NCBI GenBank assembly: GCA_903813345.2
Contig: CAIIXF020000002.1
Location: forward strand, 1-62,000
DNA length: 62,000 nt
Reading direction: 5' to 3'
DNA from: Owenia fusiformis
Taxonomy: Eukaryota; Annelida; Polychaeta; Sabellida; Oweniidae
Of the stretch, positions 12,501 through 24,300 are shown one piece after another; positions within the stretch are counted from its first letter, which is position 1, and each line of letters opens with the position of its first letter. The translations under genes were made by a program, and so were the position numbers. The notes beneath the pieces were generated by a model. The model ran no database searches, had not been told where the DNA came from, and worked only from the letters and a program-made list of their open reading frames with translations.

Positions 12501-15500
12501 ATTTAAGTACTAATAACTACAAACACCAAAATTGTCTGTGCTCGTTACAATGAGATAACAAAGCTTGTTTATGTTTATGGTTAAAAGCGTGGGGTGGTGG
12601 AGAATGAGTGGTTTTCGAACAATAAAATACATAAAATCATCCCATGTACACAGTGTACAGAAAGTCGGGTAATCAGAGATTAATGTATTAGTTCTTTCGA
12701 ATGAATTAAGTACGTAAAAAGTCCTATACATCAATGTAACTAAGGTTATCATTATCAGAGATTGTTATGTGTGAAACGCATACGCTTAGACCAGTAATTT
12801 TTCCTTCAGTCATATGAAATACATTAATGGATCAAGTGTTATAAAGGGTGTTTACTTCCTTTCTATTAATCAACTGACTATTTTATAATTTGTTTCCTTC
12901 GAATACTTTATTCTATTATCAAGAGAACTTGTGAGAGTATGTTCATCTTTTAGAAGTTGGGCCTGAACTTACTCAAACAGAAGGCGTGTGGTATGTCATG
13001 GTCGGTGACCATGACTGACCACTTACATAAATATTTCGCCTTGGGTCATGAAATCTTAATTGGAAGATGGTATCTTTTAATTCAAAAATAACATGAAGTT
13101 TAACAAAACCACACAAGATGTACGAAACGTGTATATGTTCTTCAAATTCAAATGTTGTTACATATGACCATGGGTCGGACTTTAACCATGCACTAGCGGA
13201 ATAAGCCTGTGTCTTTGGCCGATACTGATCACCCCGCTGTCAGATAAGAAATTACGTCATCATTTATTGCGCAGCTCTATAATACGTCCATAAGTGTGAT
13301 ATTCTTAAAGAGAGAATCAGAGATAGCAAGCAGGCCCAACATAAAATATTTTGGAATATTTCTGGCATATGTCATTCCTTGTCATATCTATTTTCTAAAA
13401 ATCCTAAAAGTGTACACTTCACTTCACTTAAACAAAGGTTTTTAACAATGATGAATTATTTTTCTTTATTTGGGAGCATTTAAACTTTTTTCACCCATTT
13501 TTGCACTTTGAATCCTTGATAACTTCATCAATTTATAACATATATCGTGAATCTTTTGGGAGATATTGATTTGAGGTTGTAAAGAATAGATTGGTATATC
13601 AATCGTACACGTTGCTTGTAATTTTGTCACCCTCACAGATCTGATTTTGCCATACACAGACGACGATTTATACATTTAAAAAACAAGCCGAATTCGAACG
13701 TTGGTAGATTATAAGGATTTTGCCAACCGGGGACGTATGGTGTACATGTAGCCCCTATTGATAAATAACCAGAGACCTCCAAAATATGAAACCTTTAGTC
13801 CCATAGCGGCAGGGTATAAATGAAGATAAGATAAACAGATTGTCCAGAATGATGCTAAATGGTCTTATCATAGGCAGTGACTAATCAATGTAAGTATAAC
13901 GAAATGCTGTGTTCGAAACCAACCACAAAATGAATATAACAGATATTTGCGTACCAACTGTAAAGTGACACCTTAATAAATACAAGGACCGCTGGATACG
14001 AACCAATGTTTTGAAAGTTGTCAACATGCTTACAACATCAGTTAACTACAGGGTGTTCAAAAAACGCAACCGCAATAAAACCAAATAACTTTCTAACCAT
14101 AGGGTTTTGGCACCTCAAATTTAGCAGAACTTATCTTCATTCAATATGTGGCAACTCTGTAAGGTTTCATTAAAATCACTCCAGGCACTTTACATTTATG
14201 GTCATTTAAAGCACATGCTCTAAATGTTGGCCGACACTTTGCAGACACAGCTGTACTCCCCTAGAAAAGTTTTGTATCACCAAATGGCTCACACTCTTCT
14301 TGTTATTTCTTTTTTTGGGATCACCAATACTTGTAGGATCATACTGGGTAATATTATCCCTCAAAAACCCCCACAGATGAAAGTCCTGGGGGTTTATGTC
14401 AGAACAGTGTGGGGTCCATTCAATTGCCAGCCTGCGACAAACGATCATATCGTTAACGTGTCGCCTCAGCCACCCCAGGGTCGGATGAGAGCAATAAGGT
14501 GTGGCTCTGTCTTGCTGGAACCACTGTTCATCACAAACAATGCATTTCCTCCATCCCAGGTCTGTGTAAAACTTTTTAAGAACTGTTTTGTACCGCTCAG
14601 TGATGATGGTGAGGGCACTTTCATTATTGTCCTCAAACCAGTAGTGCCAAATGATGGCTTAAAGCACCTAAGATTGTGTAATTTTCGCTTGAAGATTGAT
14701 GGAACTTAATTAAATTGTTGCCCTTGCTGTTTTCTTTCTTTGAAATTGTCGGTAGCCAGATGATCTTTGAATGGTCATATAACCAATTTGCCTTTACTCA
14801 GTCTGTACTTGACTTTTGATAGAATAAATTGAAATATGACCAGGAGCAGATTTCAATACCTGGCTGAGCAGTGATTTATTATATTGTGCATCAAAAAAGC
14901 ACAACGAAAATTAAAACAACAATTTCATAATTTGTGTCACCTCTAACTTTTGACTAAATCATCTGTTTTCATACATAGCTCTTTTGAAAATAGTATGCAG
15001 CCGACTTTGATTGTAACAAGAATTAGCAAAAAATAAAAAGTGTACAATTTATTTTTTTATTTTAGCAAACTAATTACAATAGATTATGTCAAATTCAGTC
15101 ATTGGAAAGTTTGATCCATTCAATTGGTAAGTGTCACGCTTATTGGACTTCAATGGGAGAATCTGGTGAATTTTAGTGTTCAATGATGCAACCATTTGGT
15201 GCAAAAACTTATTTTTATGATAGAGTGTTTAGAAAAAGGCGCAGCTAACTGATCTCGTAATATCACAAAATATATGCCCCAGTATTGACATTCGTTTCCA
15301 AGCGGAGGATGAGGTGCCCCAATTCTCAATATCCTTATATTACAATATAACAACATTTTAAGCAAACGTTATTGCTTCTAAATTACATAAATGAAATACG
15401 CTGATGATGAGTGAAATACAATAGTTTTCCTAAAATAAGGTGTGCACTTTGGGGGTTTTATAAAAAATATAAAATATACATGAAAAGAAACGACACGAGC

Positions 15501-18500
15501 CAAATTGAAATAATTTTTTGGCTGGACGCTAGATCTGGTTCTCTCTTTAAACATACCTTCAAATAAATAAATTATTTGATAATCAACCATTCTCAACGAA
15601 ATCAAAGGGTATAGAACAACTTTCCATCTCCAGCCTCAGAGATAAAATCGGTTACCCGACCAATTCTGAATGAATCGGTATTAGAATTGGCCGAATCGAA
15701 AGCATCACATGACAACGCATCTATTGGGCATACAATACTTAACATTATGGCTCTTATACCAAAGTTGTATATCCCATGGTATTACACTCCCTCCATAAGT
15801 TTGGCAACCTTAGCACCCCCATTGAATTACGTGTTAACGTCTCTCTATATTTGAATTTTTATTTTCTTAACCTGCGATGAAAATACTTATAATATTAATG
15901 GAAACGTAATTTTATTTTATTCCCAAGATCTCCAAATCTTACCTCAATTTTACCTCAAATACAATGGGTCAGAAATTGATCATTTGTATGAATTTTTGGA
16001 TATAAAGCCAATATTGGAAATAAAGTCAAGTTATGTTTTCCCCAATATTATAAGTATTTCTATCGCAGGTTAAGTAAATAAAAATTCAAATATAAAGAGA
16101 CTTGAACACGTAGTTCAGTTAGGGAGCTATGGTTGCCAAACTTATGGATGGCAGTGTACATGTATCTCAAATGGGAAGTGACCTCAAGTTGACATCTCAA
16201 TATTTGCCTGCTACTATCAATTTCGTGAGGTCTTCAAAATTAAAGACACAAAGAAATGTCTTTGGGTAGCACACTTGTTACTCGATACAAATAAATGACC
16301 ACACTTATCGCCACTGATGACAAGAAATGGCTTCAAAGGTTTGTGACGAATTGTATCTTGCAGCTGTTGTTATTAGAAAGATATACGTGATGATGTCGTT
16401 TTTGCCAAAACTGGATTCGCTATAAAGCTTGCTTAAAATGAATCTGTCGTTTGCATTGAACAATTTTCGAATAAAAAATAAATTTAAATTAAGGAACAAA
16501 GTTACCAGAGTTTCCGTTAGAGGACTTATTCACCCGAACTTACAAGGCAGGTTGAATGCAATTTTTAAAACATACTGAACATGATGCAACAATCATGTAT
16601 GTCATTGCTAAAAAGTGGTACTACTTACATTTGCCTATTGTTATGCTCGTTGAGTGACTGTTTAATCAGTCTTCTTCGTTCCGGGTTCAGCGTTCTCTCA
16701 AGGCGTCTGTTTAGACTCACACATTTATCACATTTAGTGAAACAGTTTGTCTGAAATAAAAAACAACTTTTACTTGATATATATTCATTGATGATTTCGC
16801 CTTATATTATAGATCATATTATCAGATATATTATCAGATCATATTATAGTGAAGAGGCTTATCTCACCATGGTAAAAAGGCCAAATATCAAATGTTTAAT
16901 AAAGAAGCCGTCATTTTCCAAAGTACCTGTCCACTAGTGTTTTGAGAAAGTGACCATGCTTTTGGGTGTTTGTGTATCATCAACTATGAATGACATCGCT
17001 TGACACTTCCTTACTAGTTTTCACTACTTGCAAAAAGCTGCCAATTTTAAGATCTACAGTACTTACTCCATAATATCATAATACCTTCAATGTGAACTTC
17101 AACAGCTATTAAAATGGGAAAATGCCCCCCCCCCCCCCTTTGAATATGCCTGTTTAGGCTCACACAAGGGAAAATTGGGTATGTCGTATAAATTACTCAG
17201 TTTTATGTTGCACTAATAACCTGATTATGATGTTTTGATATATATTTTAGCTGCGCATATCTGGTTTGTATAACAAGGTAAATGATGACAAATGTGAATT
17301 TGGAGTTTAAGAAAGGTTCTAAGTATTAGTACATTTACATTTATTTGTTTAGATGAATTTATTCACTTTCAATACTTTTCAAAATGATAAGACATCCTTG
17401 CTGCAATGTGTTTAATTTAACAAGTAAGTATAGATCAAGTCCTTTGAAGAAGAATTCTACTTGACACAGAGGCGAGCCAAATAGTGAACTTGAATTATCT
17501 TGTATAAAGATGCACTTGTGAGTGTTATTTGCATTTAATAGGCTATAATAGAGTAAGCATAATTGAGGACCATAAAATAATGAGTATTTGATAGTCTAAA
17601 TCAAATAATCTGTTGTGGTATTTTAAAGTTGATGTATTTTCTATTATTATTACGTAACATCTTTTAATTAACGCATTATAATATAGTGTAACTTCTATTG
17701 TAGTTTATTATTTAAGTTTAGTTACAATAAACTATTTGACCACATAGAAATAGTTTTGCATTATATTTATCATATTTTGCATCATTGAAAAATAGGCAGT
17801 CAAAAGAGAATGTTGGCTAAAAAGTACGTATAGCTGCACTCAATAAAAGTTTGTAATTATACAGAGTTATATTTCGAGAACTGTTAACAATCTTCGTTTG
17901 GTGAGTAGATGTATATTTCGGCAAATCATGCCCAATTTTCGACGTTGTGGTCCGAATGCACTTTTCATCGGCGTTATGAATTCTATTTCATTTTTTGGGT
18001 TTGGGTACGGATGCAATTTCCATGGAAATGTGGGTGCATTCATAAACATTTCATATTATACATGATACATGCATGGCTATAATTATCCAGCCATAACGGT
18101 TGAACAATTAGAGCATAGACGTATGTATTTGATGTTTTAACGATCGAAACTAGTGTCAAATATCGAAGTTTCGATATTGCTGCTGTTAAAATAGGTGTAA
18201 AAGAGGGCCGCCCGTGTTGACATTCATTTTCATGTGCTATTTTCAGATAACCATAATTCATTCCACACATCGTCTTCATATTTCGTTTTTGCACAAAAAG
18301 TCAAAGTCTACTTCGATTTTTTATTGCAGGTCGGTAATTCTTTATAATGTACGAAAAACTAGAATATTCAGTGATCTACTTTTTAAAATTGCAAAAATAC
18401 AAAGTACACACTGACTTAAGTCGTAATGGTATAAAAATACATGTAGGGCTTTTTAGTGAAGTTAAATGTTGCATATACCTATGAGGAAATGAAAGACTTT

Positions 18501-20357
18501 GTTTTTAATTCATAACATGAACTGGTTTCATATTACACTTACCTTTTTAATCTTGAGATGGGGAAACATGTCGGCCCACATACGCATAAAACTTGTTTTG
18601 CTGAAAAAGTTTCGAAATTTTTCGACTCTTTCGCTTTTGTATCGAAGGTACAATCCCTCTTTCCTCGTCTTGTAGGGAAGCATAATGTCTTCTGAATCGG
18701 GCATACGGTCAGCGTGATAAGTCGCATATTCTTCTAACCAAAATTTAGCATCATCATAGAGTGATGTTTTACTTCTGCGCCTTTGATAACCTGTTGATAA
18801 AACTCCGTTTTCGTAATCCTTCACTGATTTATAATAGAATCCTTTGCTTATATAAAAAAGTTGGCAAAATGCTTTTGAACATATTCCCAATCCACTTTCA
18901 ATCATTAAAAAATATTTGCCATTGCGATGTTTTGCGTCTCTTAATTTCTGAATCAACCATTCGTGTCTCGATTCGAAATCCTTCGTCCATAAAATCTCCC
19001 TACATCTACGAGCCATGTCCATGTTCAAATTCAAATGACACTTTGAACTGCAGCATTTCTTCATATACTTAATCTGGAGTAATGAACCGTGTCTTAAGCT
19101 TTTTTCCAATATCCTAGAAACCGTTCTTTCACGTTTTGGGGCTAAAATGAACAAAATTTTATACATTTAAAATATTCAGCTGGTGATTGTGTAATTTTGT
19201 GTGATTTTTAACTTTAACTGATACATTTTCGCTGTGACTTTGTTTTCTAATTAAACACGCAATCTGACGTCTAATATCATTGAAACTTTACAAAAATACA
19301 GATTGAAATATTTAACGAAGAATTGATTTGCATTACATTTAATGTTAGATACAGTGTATAGTATATACTAGATATAAATGCATTAACATTTTAAACACAG
19401 TTATGAATGGGGATCGCTAATTAACTGTTAAAATACATTGAACTTTTGAGTTGATCCCTTATATGCTAGCCTCGCATTAGCTCCGATTCATCGGGCTGCT
19501 TCAGTCCGATTGAGAAATTTGTTAGAAATCGCATTTCTGAACACAATACTCAATCGGCAGGGCGCCTATGAGAGCGGAATATAACTCACCTGTTGAGAAA
19601 GTAGCGATGTTGACCTTCGGGGTAACGCTTCCTAAGTCTTCTGGTAGTAACTCTTTTAAGCTATCTATAGCAGATGTTTCGTCGTCATAATCGCTAAAGC
19701 TTTCATTCCATAAGTTGCTTTTCATCAGATTTTTGGATGGTGCAATGGGAGTACTGGTTAATTGTTTGTTTTCGTTATGCCGAGTTTTTGAAGGTGTTTT
19801 AACCACTTTTTCGTATTTGTCATCATCGTCGCAAAAAGCAAATACATCTAGTTTTGAATTGTCAGCGCTAGTATCAGTATCATCTTGACAGATAAGTGAA
19901 ATACCAAGTGGCTGATCATTATTTTCAAGAGATATTCCAAGAGGGTCTTCGTTGTTGTCATCGTTCGCTATATCGAGGGATATTCCAAGTGGATCTTCAG
20001 ATGTAGTGTTTAAAAGGAAGCTTTCACCCTGAAAATCGAAATTGATTTTTGTTTTATTTTCACTGGTTTCATAATAACTACTATTCCTTGTTAATGTTTG
20101 GGCAAAAGAAGATAAGGAAGGAAGAGTAAGTATTGTGTAAACCAGATAGAAAACACAGTACTAGCCATAAGAACACCAACGCCGGAATTTATGATTATTA
20201 TGCAGTTGCAATTATTTTTGTATTTGGGGGTTTCTTGTTAGAATTGGCACATTAATTCATTACTTACCGCATTGTTGCAAGCACCGGGTGTTTTAGTTGA
20301 GTAAGTGTATCCATATATTAATAAAATGAGACAAATATATAGGGTCCATCTATCCAT
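6522..20357 (-). CDS. DUF7869-type protein, candidate RNase H-fold (DDE-like) transposase, 11 exons, about 920 aa
   Basis: Exons (minus strand, 5' to 3'): 20357-20268, 20028-19590, 19141-18543, 16750-16629, 12017-11926, 11578-11376, 10707-10591, 10117-9485, 8471-8405, 7206-7114, 6829-6522. Every junction is AG/GT with agreeing phase. The N-terminus is hydrophobic. Exon 2 is acidic with three PLGISL repeats. Exon 3 holds an early Cys cluster (CCSSKC) and the conserved MP/LP and W...FP landmarks. Exon 4 has a KCDKC zinc motif. Then come three Asp motifs: IIFDGMDQGKTSLP (D about 443), LQADNCWRENKN (D about 528) and VGHTHEDIDSYF (D about 568/570). The C-terminus has two Lys-rich, nuclear-signal-like stretches. 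The motif order is typical of the metazoan family I know as DUF7869. Assigning the three Asp as a catalytic triad is inference. The first and last exons are the least certain. Confidence 0.8.
9485..10117 (-). CDS. Exon 8 of the DUF7869-type gene, carrying the VGHTHEDID motif
   Basis: This 211-codon exon opens after a TAG acceptor with IELSFLIVGHTHEDIDSYF, the most diagnostic motif of the family. The open frame runs on to 9413. However, a consensus donor (GTGAGT) after codon TCG at 9485 joins in phase to the Lys-rich exon at 8471-8405, so I end the exon there. Confidence 0.85.
10755..11217. mobile_element. MITE with CAGGAGGCCG termini, 463 bp
   Basis: The left end CAGGAGGCCGTTTCTCGAAA is repeated inverted at 11198-11217, and the inverted match goes on through CTTTCGTTATTAACGA. 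It has no coding potential. It lies in the intron between exons 6 and 7 of the DUF7869-type gene. I see no clear target duplication, so the superfamily is unassigned. Confidence 0.8.
12840..13100. repeat. Dispersed repeat, copy 1 (inverted relative to 25670-25980)
   Basis: This stretch is about 85-90 percent similar by eye to the reverse complement of 25670-25980. Shared landmarks include CAACTGACTATTTTATA, AGAGAACTTGTGAGAGTATG, CAGAAGGCGTGTGGTATGTC and AAATATTTCGCCTTG. A perfect internal inverted repeat, GTCATGGTC GGT GACCATGAC, marks the core. Both copies lie in introns of the giant element's genes, one in each gene. Confidence 0.75.
14049..14880 (-). pseudogene. Tc1/mariner-like transposase remnant
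   Basis: The left end starts at a TA with CAGGGTGTTCAAAAAACGC, a typical terminus of this group. Reading the minus strand from about 14690 gives a long frame with DEQWFQQDRATPYC, then IEWTPHCSDINPQDFHLWGF, then a truncated C-terminal part. These match the second and third catalytic blocks (QDxA and SPDLNPxDF) of DD34D/E transposases. The SPD position reads CSD. I find no matching right terminus, and the N-terminal DNA-binding domain is not seen, so the copy is 5'-truncated and inactive. It lies in the intron between exons 4 and 5 of the DUF7869-type gene. Confidence 0.78.
15785..16156. mobile_element. Foldback MITE (TACACTCC family), copy 1
   Basis: TA is followed by CACTCCCTCCATAAGTTTGG on the left. 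The right end is its inverse (CCAAACTTATGGATGGCAGTG followed by TA). The arms are long: AACCTGCGATGAAAATACTT near 15870 pairs with its complement near 16050. It is non-coding and lies in the intron between exons 4 and 5 of the DUF7869-type gene. A second family member lies at 54611-54805. Confidence 0.8.
19465..19585. repeat. Degenerate partial copy of the 5704-5843 MITE family
   Basis: The right part (AATACTCAATCGGCAGGGCG, near 19548) resembles the right arm of the MITE at 5704-5843. The left part holds the inverted GATTGAG. It ends next to the donor of exon 2 of the DUF7869-type gene. No clear termini remain. Confidence 0.5.
20268..20357 (-). CDS. Exon 1 of the DUF7869-type gene, signal-peptide-like start
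   Basis: The ATG at 20357-20355 follows an in-frame TAG 15 bases upstream. It starts a 30-residue exon beginning MDRWTLYICLILLIYGYTYS, with a hydrophobic core like a signal peptide or anchor. It ends in GCG followed by GTAAGT, phase 0, which matches exon 2. A secretory start on an otherwise nuclear-looking protein is odd, so another first exon may exist. Confidence 0.5.
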
Positions 20358-21320
20358 TTTCAACACTTTCTATGTCGACTTCTGATTCGTTTTCGAATTT
20401 CCAAAGTGTCCAAACTCTAGATTATTCCGTGTATTCGTCCTTCATTAACTTATTTAGTTGGCATATAACGTCAGTTACAGGTAAACAAAAGATTCACTTG
20501 CGCACGATGTGTGGACACAATTATTTTAGTTTCTGGGTGACTTGTTGGCTCTTACCCCGAGGCTATGGAATGTCATGCATTTCACGACTGGTATGCCTTA
20601 TCCAATTGGTTAACTTGATACGTGTATAGTATTTTACAATCTGCAATACAGTAAAACCTGATTAATCTGAACGCCATCGGAACGAGTTAAAGGTGTCGGA
20701 TTAGACAGGATTTCGCATCTTGAGATTCTGGATTTGGAAGGCCAGTTGTGATTTAGACTATTGGATTTTCTCTTTGGAAATATTGACACAAAAATAAACA
20801 AAAGCTAAATTAAAACCATTTGAGCAATGTTATGCAAAACATGTGAACTATTTTTGAAACAGTTTAGGTAAGACAAGCACATGTTTATATGAGTCACATG
20901 AGTGTTCAGTGTTCAAGTTAGGAGATGTTTGAATAAGATAGGTTTCATTGAAATGAAAGTAAATGGTTAAGCAACGGGGACCAGAGAAGTGCTCGGAATA
21001 TCCAGGTGTTCGAATTAACAGGTTGTACTGTGTCCCCTCTTTACTTTTGAAATATTGTTTTGAGATGCTAGATATAGTAACCTATCGTTTCAGTTTACAA
21101 AAAATATCAACCTCTCAAAAAGTAATTATGTGTCCGGAATTTCTATGCTAAAATGTTCGATTCTAAAACCAGATGATCAAAATCAAAATCAAGGTCTCAT
21201 AAATATAGCAAAGCTGTGTGTTACGTTTGTAAGGGTTGAACGGTTGTGTGACTATCTTCTGGCCTTAGCGTCATAGTTTATAGCATCAACGTTTTTACAA
21301 TCTGATATACTTATACACGC
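20358..21320. promoter_or_regulatory. Shared intergenic region between the two divergent genes
   Basis: These 963 bp separate the two start codons and must hold both promoters if the gene models are right. More than a third of it is an inserted pogo/Tigger-type MITE (20649-21030). I see no convincing TATA box. Confidence 0.5.
20649..21030. mobile_element. Pogo/Tigger-type MITE in the divergent promoter, 382 bp
   Basis: The left end CAGTAAAACCTGATTAATCT and the inverted right end (CAGTACAACCTGTTAATTCG on the minus strand) match the general CAGT(A)nAACCT...GAACxCC form of pogo/Tigger termini. The left flank is TA; the right flank has drifted to TG. It has no transposase. Confidence 0.65.
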
Positions 21321-24300
21321 ATGCAGACAATTGCAATCGCTTGCAATTTCAACATGGCTTCGCTTCTGAATGATTGGCATATGATTGAAAGCGGTGGTAA
21401 AATATACCTTCAAAAAGAGTTAGAGACGGAACTCTATGAGATAAGGGGTGTTTACCAAGCAAAATTACAAAAGCAGGGCGAATATATAAAGGTTAGTAAT
21501 TTCTATTAGAATTGTGCAAATCGGGTTGACTTTGGAGCAATTCATGGGGAGTAAGGCCTCCATCCCTCTTTTCTTCTAGGCTATTTGTTAACCTGTAAAC
21601 ATAGAGAATATAAGAGAGGGGTGACTTTCTCCCCGTGGTTCAATGAGAAGGAGTTCGCATAAAACTTTAGACCATGTAAATATTTATATTCTAGAAATCG
21701 GGTGATGACAATTGTGTCCATAAGACCTTATCATATTCTTCCAGTATCTGCAATTTTTGAGGGGAACTATATGTTGACCAAAGTATAATGAAATATGGCT
21801 TTTTTGCATACATCTGTAATTTTATAACCATTTACAATAGGTATGATTTTTGTGTTTTGGAAAATAATCTCTCCGTATGCACAAATGTAAAGGTGCACAC
21901 TTGTTTTCAACATATATTTCAATTACAGATGCTTATTTGGGACCATGTCCTCGAGAAAGCAGCAGACTCAACCGTGCATCTGCGGTCCTTACAAACCGGA
22001 AAGAACGATTTTAGCAAAAGGTTTCTAGAGGCGGCAACTAGAGTGTCAAGAACGTTGTTCTGCAATCTTTGGGAGGAAACCGGTCGGAAATGTGAGTGTA
22101 AATACAAGTAAAGTATAAACTATGTTGCAGTGGCTCGTTATTTTGCTATTCCAACTATGTTTGAACACAACTTAAATATTGCTTGTTAAAGTTTATAAGA
22201 TCGATATGGCGTTCCAATTTAAATGGCGTTCTGGATTTGATGTGTCATGAAACAGTATATTGCTTTTTCAGGTTTGCCCGATCCATTATCACAACAACAG
22301 CTAAGTTGCTTTGTAGACGATGCTGATACATGTAACTTGGATTTGGTGAGTATAAGATAATTGTTCTTTTTGTTAAAGTAGGTTCTCTGGCAAGTAGCGA
22401 CACAGCAAAAACCAAAACAATATTTTGAATTTTTTGAAAAGTAGGCATTACCTCGATTCACCAAATATGGGAATATAATGTTTACAAGGAATAATAAGTA
22501 TGAACTTTTATTGAGGTTTGATTCAAACTGTGGAGCTTAAGAATGTGACCTTAAATTATATATTTCATATCTTGTCTTGAAAGTAAGCAACTCATATTAA
22601 CTTCATATTTGCTGACATTGACTGTTCAGTATACGGAAATTATTAGCATTCGGAAGGACGCTTTTAGAAACTATAAACCACTTTGCATTTGATTACACGT
22701 GGTCCGGAAACCTAGAACAACCTTTGATTCGATATTTTAACTTCGATTAAAGTTGAAAGATACTATGCGGTTTGAAATAAACATAGTAATACTATTATGT
22801 AACCAGTGTCAGCAAAGTGTAAAACTACAATGGATGGGTAAAATAATATCTCAATACAAATGTTGACTCAATAGTGCTTTATCAGAGTGATATATCAGGT
22901 AACCCTTTTGATACAATATAAAACATGGTTCTTAGGTATTTGAGAGATCTTATTTATAAGAGGGTTGTCCCAAAAGTAATGCAGTATTTGCTCTAACTTT
23001 ATCAATACTTGATATTTTTCCATGAAATTTTCAGTGAATGATCTTCTCATCTACATGTATATTTATTTATTTATTTACCTGTATTTAAACAGAGTGGTTT
23101 TACAAACATATTTACATTACACAATTAAATAAAAAAGCTTCCATTTTAAATGGATAAATACTGTTTATGTTTTATAGGACATTGGTTCTTTCAAGAGTGT
23201 CTTTATAATGTAATAATCAACTGTCCAACGTATTCTTTCAGAATGTTTGATCTAACAATAGTCATTTTATGCACTATACATGCAATACTTATCATATCAT
23301 CGTCATCAATTTCACACTCGGGATATGCAAATATCTTGTCTAGTTCTTTAAAAGCACCGTATTTTCTTGTAATTAAACCTATTTGGTTACGATGTTCTTG
23401 CCATTTTGGACATCTCATGATAAAGTGATCAATTGTTTCTATTTCGAACCTGTTACAGACAACACAAATACTATTTACACCTGAATTTTTTACGCGTAGA
23501 TCGTGACAATCAGTGGCTAGCCTCATCATTGTTTTACACTGCGGGGTATATTGTGTTTTTTTCCTTGCCAAGATCCACCAGACGCAGGGTTTCATAGATC
23601 CAAGGGATCTGTAGTGTAGTTAAATGTAACTTTGGTCAAATCGCGATCAAAACATTCGGACAAAATGGTCAAACTTACTCGATCGCTTAAACCACACAGA
23701 GTGTAACTGATTAACATATTCCACGCTTTAACTTTATGAAATACGTGGGGTGATCAACAAATAACGGAAGTATACCCCTCATCTCAGAAAATACATTATA
23801 ATCGTCCCGTTATATCCCTAATGATGATATTCATGAATTGAACAGGCGCCGTCACATTTAAAACAATTGAAAATTATGATATGATATGGCTAAAATAGAG
23901 GACCACCTCTTAGGTATGATACATACGAACACCAGACTTGTAATTCGACAAGGCTTAACAACCCCAAGTAATGGCCATAAATCAGCAACCATATAGCACA
24001 AGTACCAGACTAATTAAAACCTGCTGCTGTTATCAGTGTAGCCCTGGGTTTGCTTGCGATAACTATATCATTAACACTATCATTCAGTGGCAATTCATTA
24101 ATATCAATTAAAAATTAGCTCCAAATGTGTTTATTTTCTAACTTTATAATAAACCCGGGATAATAAACAATTATTTTTGTCAACTTGACAACAAACAACT
24201 GGTCAATCCTTCTTATTTTATTATATTGTGTAATTTATTATGTTCGTACCAGGTATTGAGGATATGTATACCTAAATACCAACAGTCAATCATGCTCGCG

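Noticed and set aside
14224-14709. 161-codon plus-strand protein
   Set aside because: It is the antisense of the Tc1/mariner transposase remnant, whose minus-strand motifs are clear.
17120-17140. C-homopolymer runs (also near 40770 and 53910) as functional sites
   Set aside because: Simple homopolymers common in such genomes; no other signal nearby.
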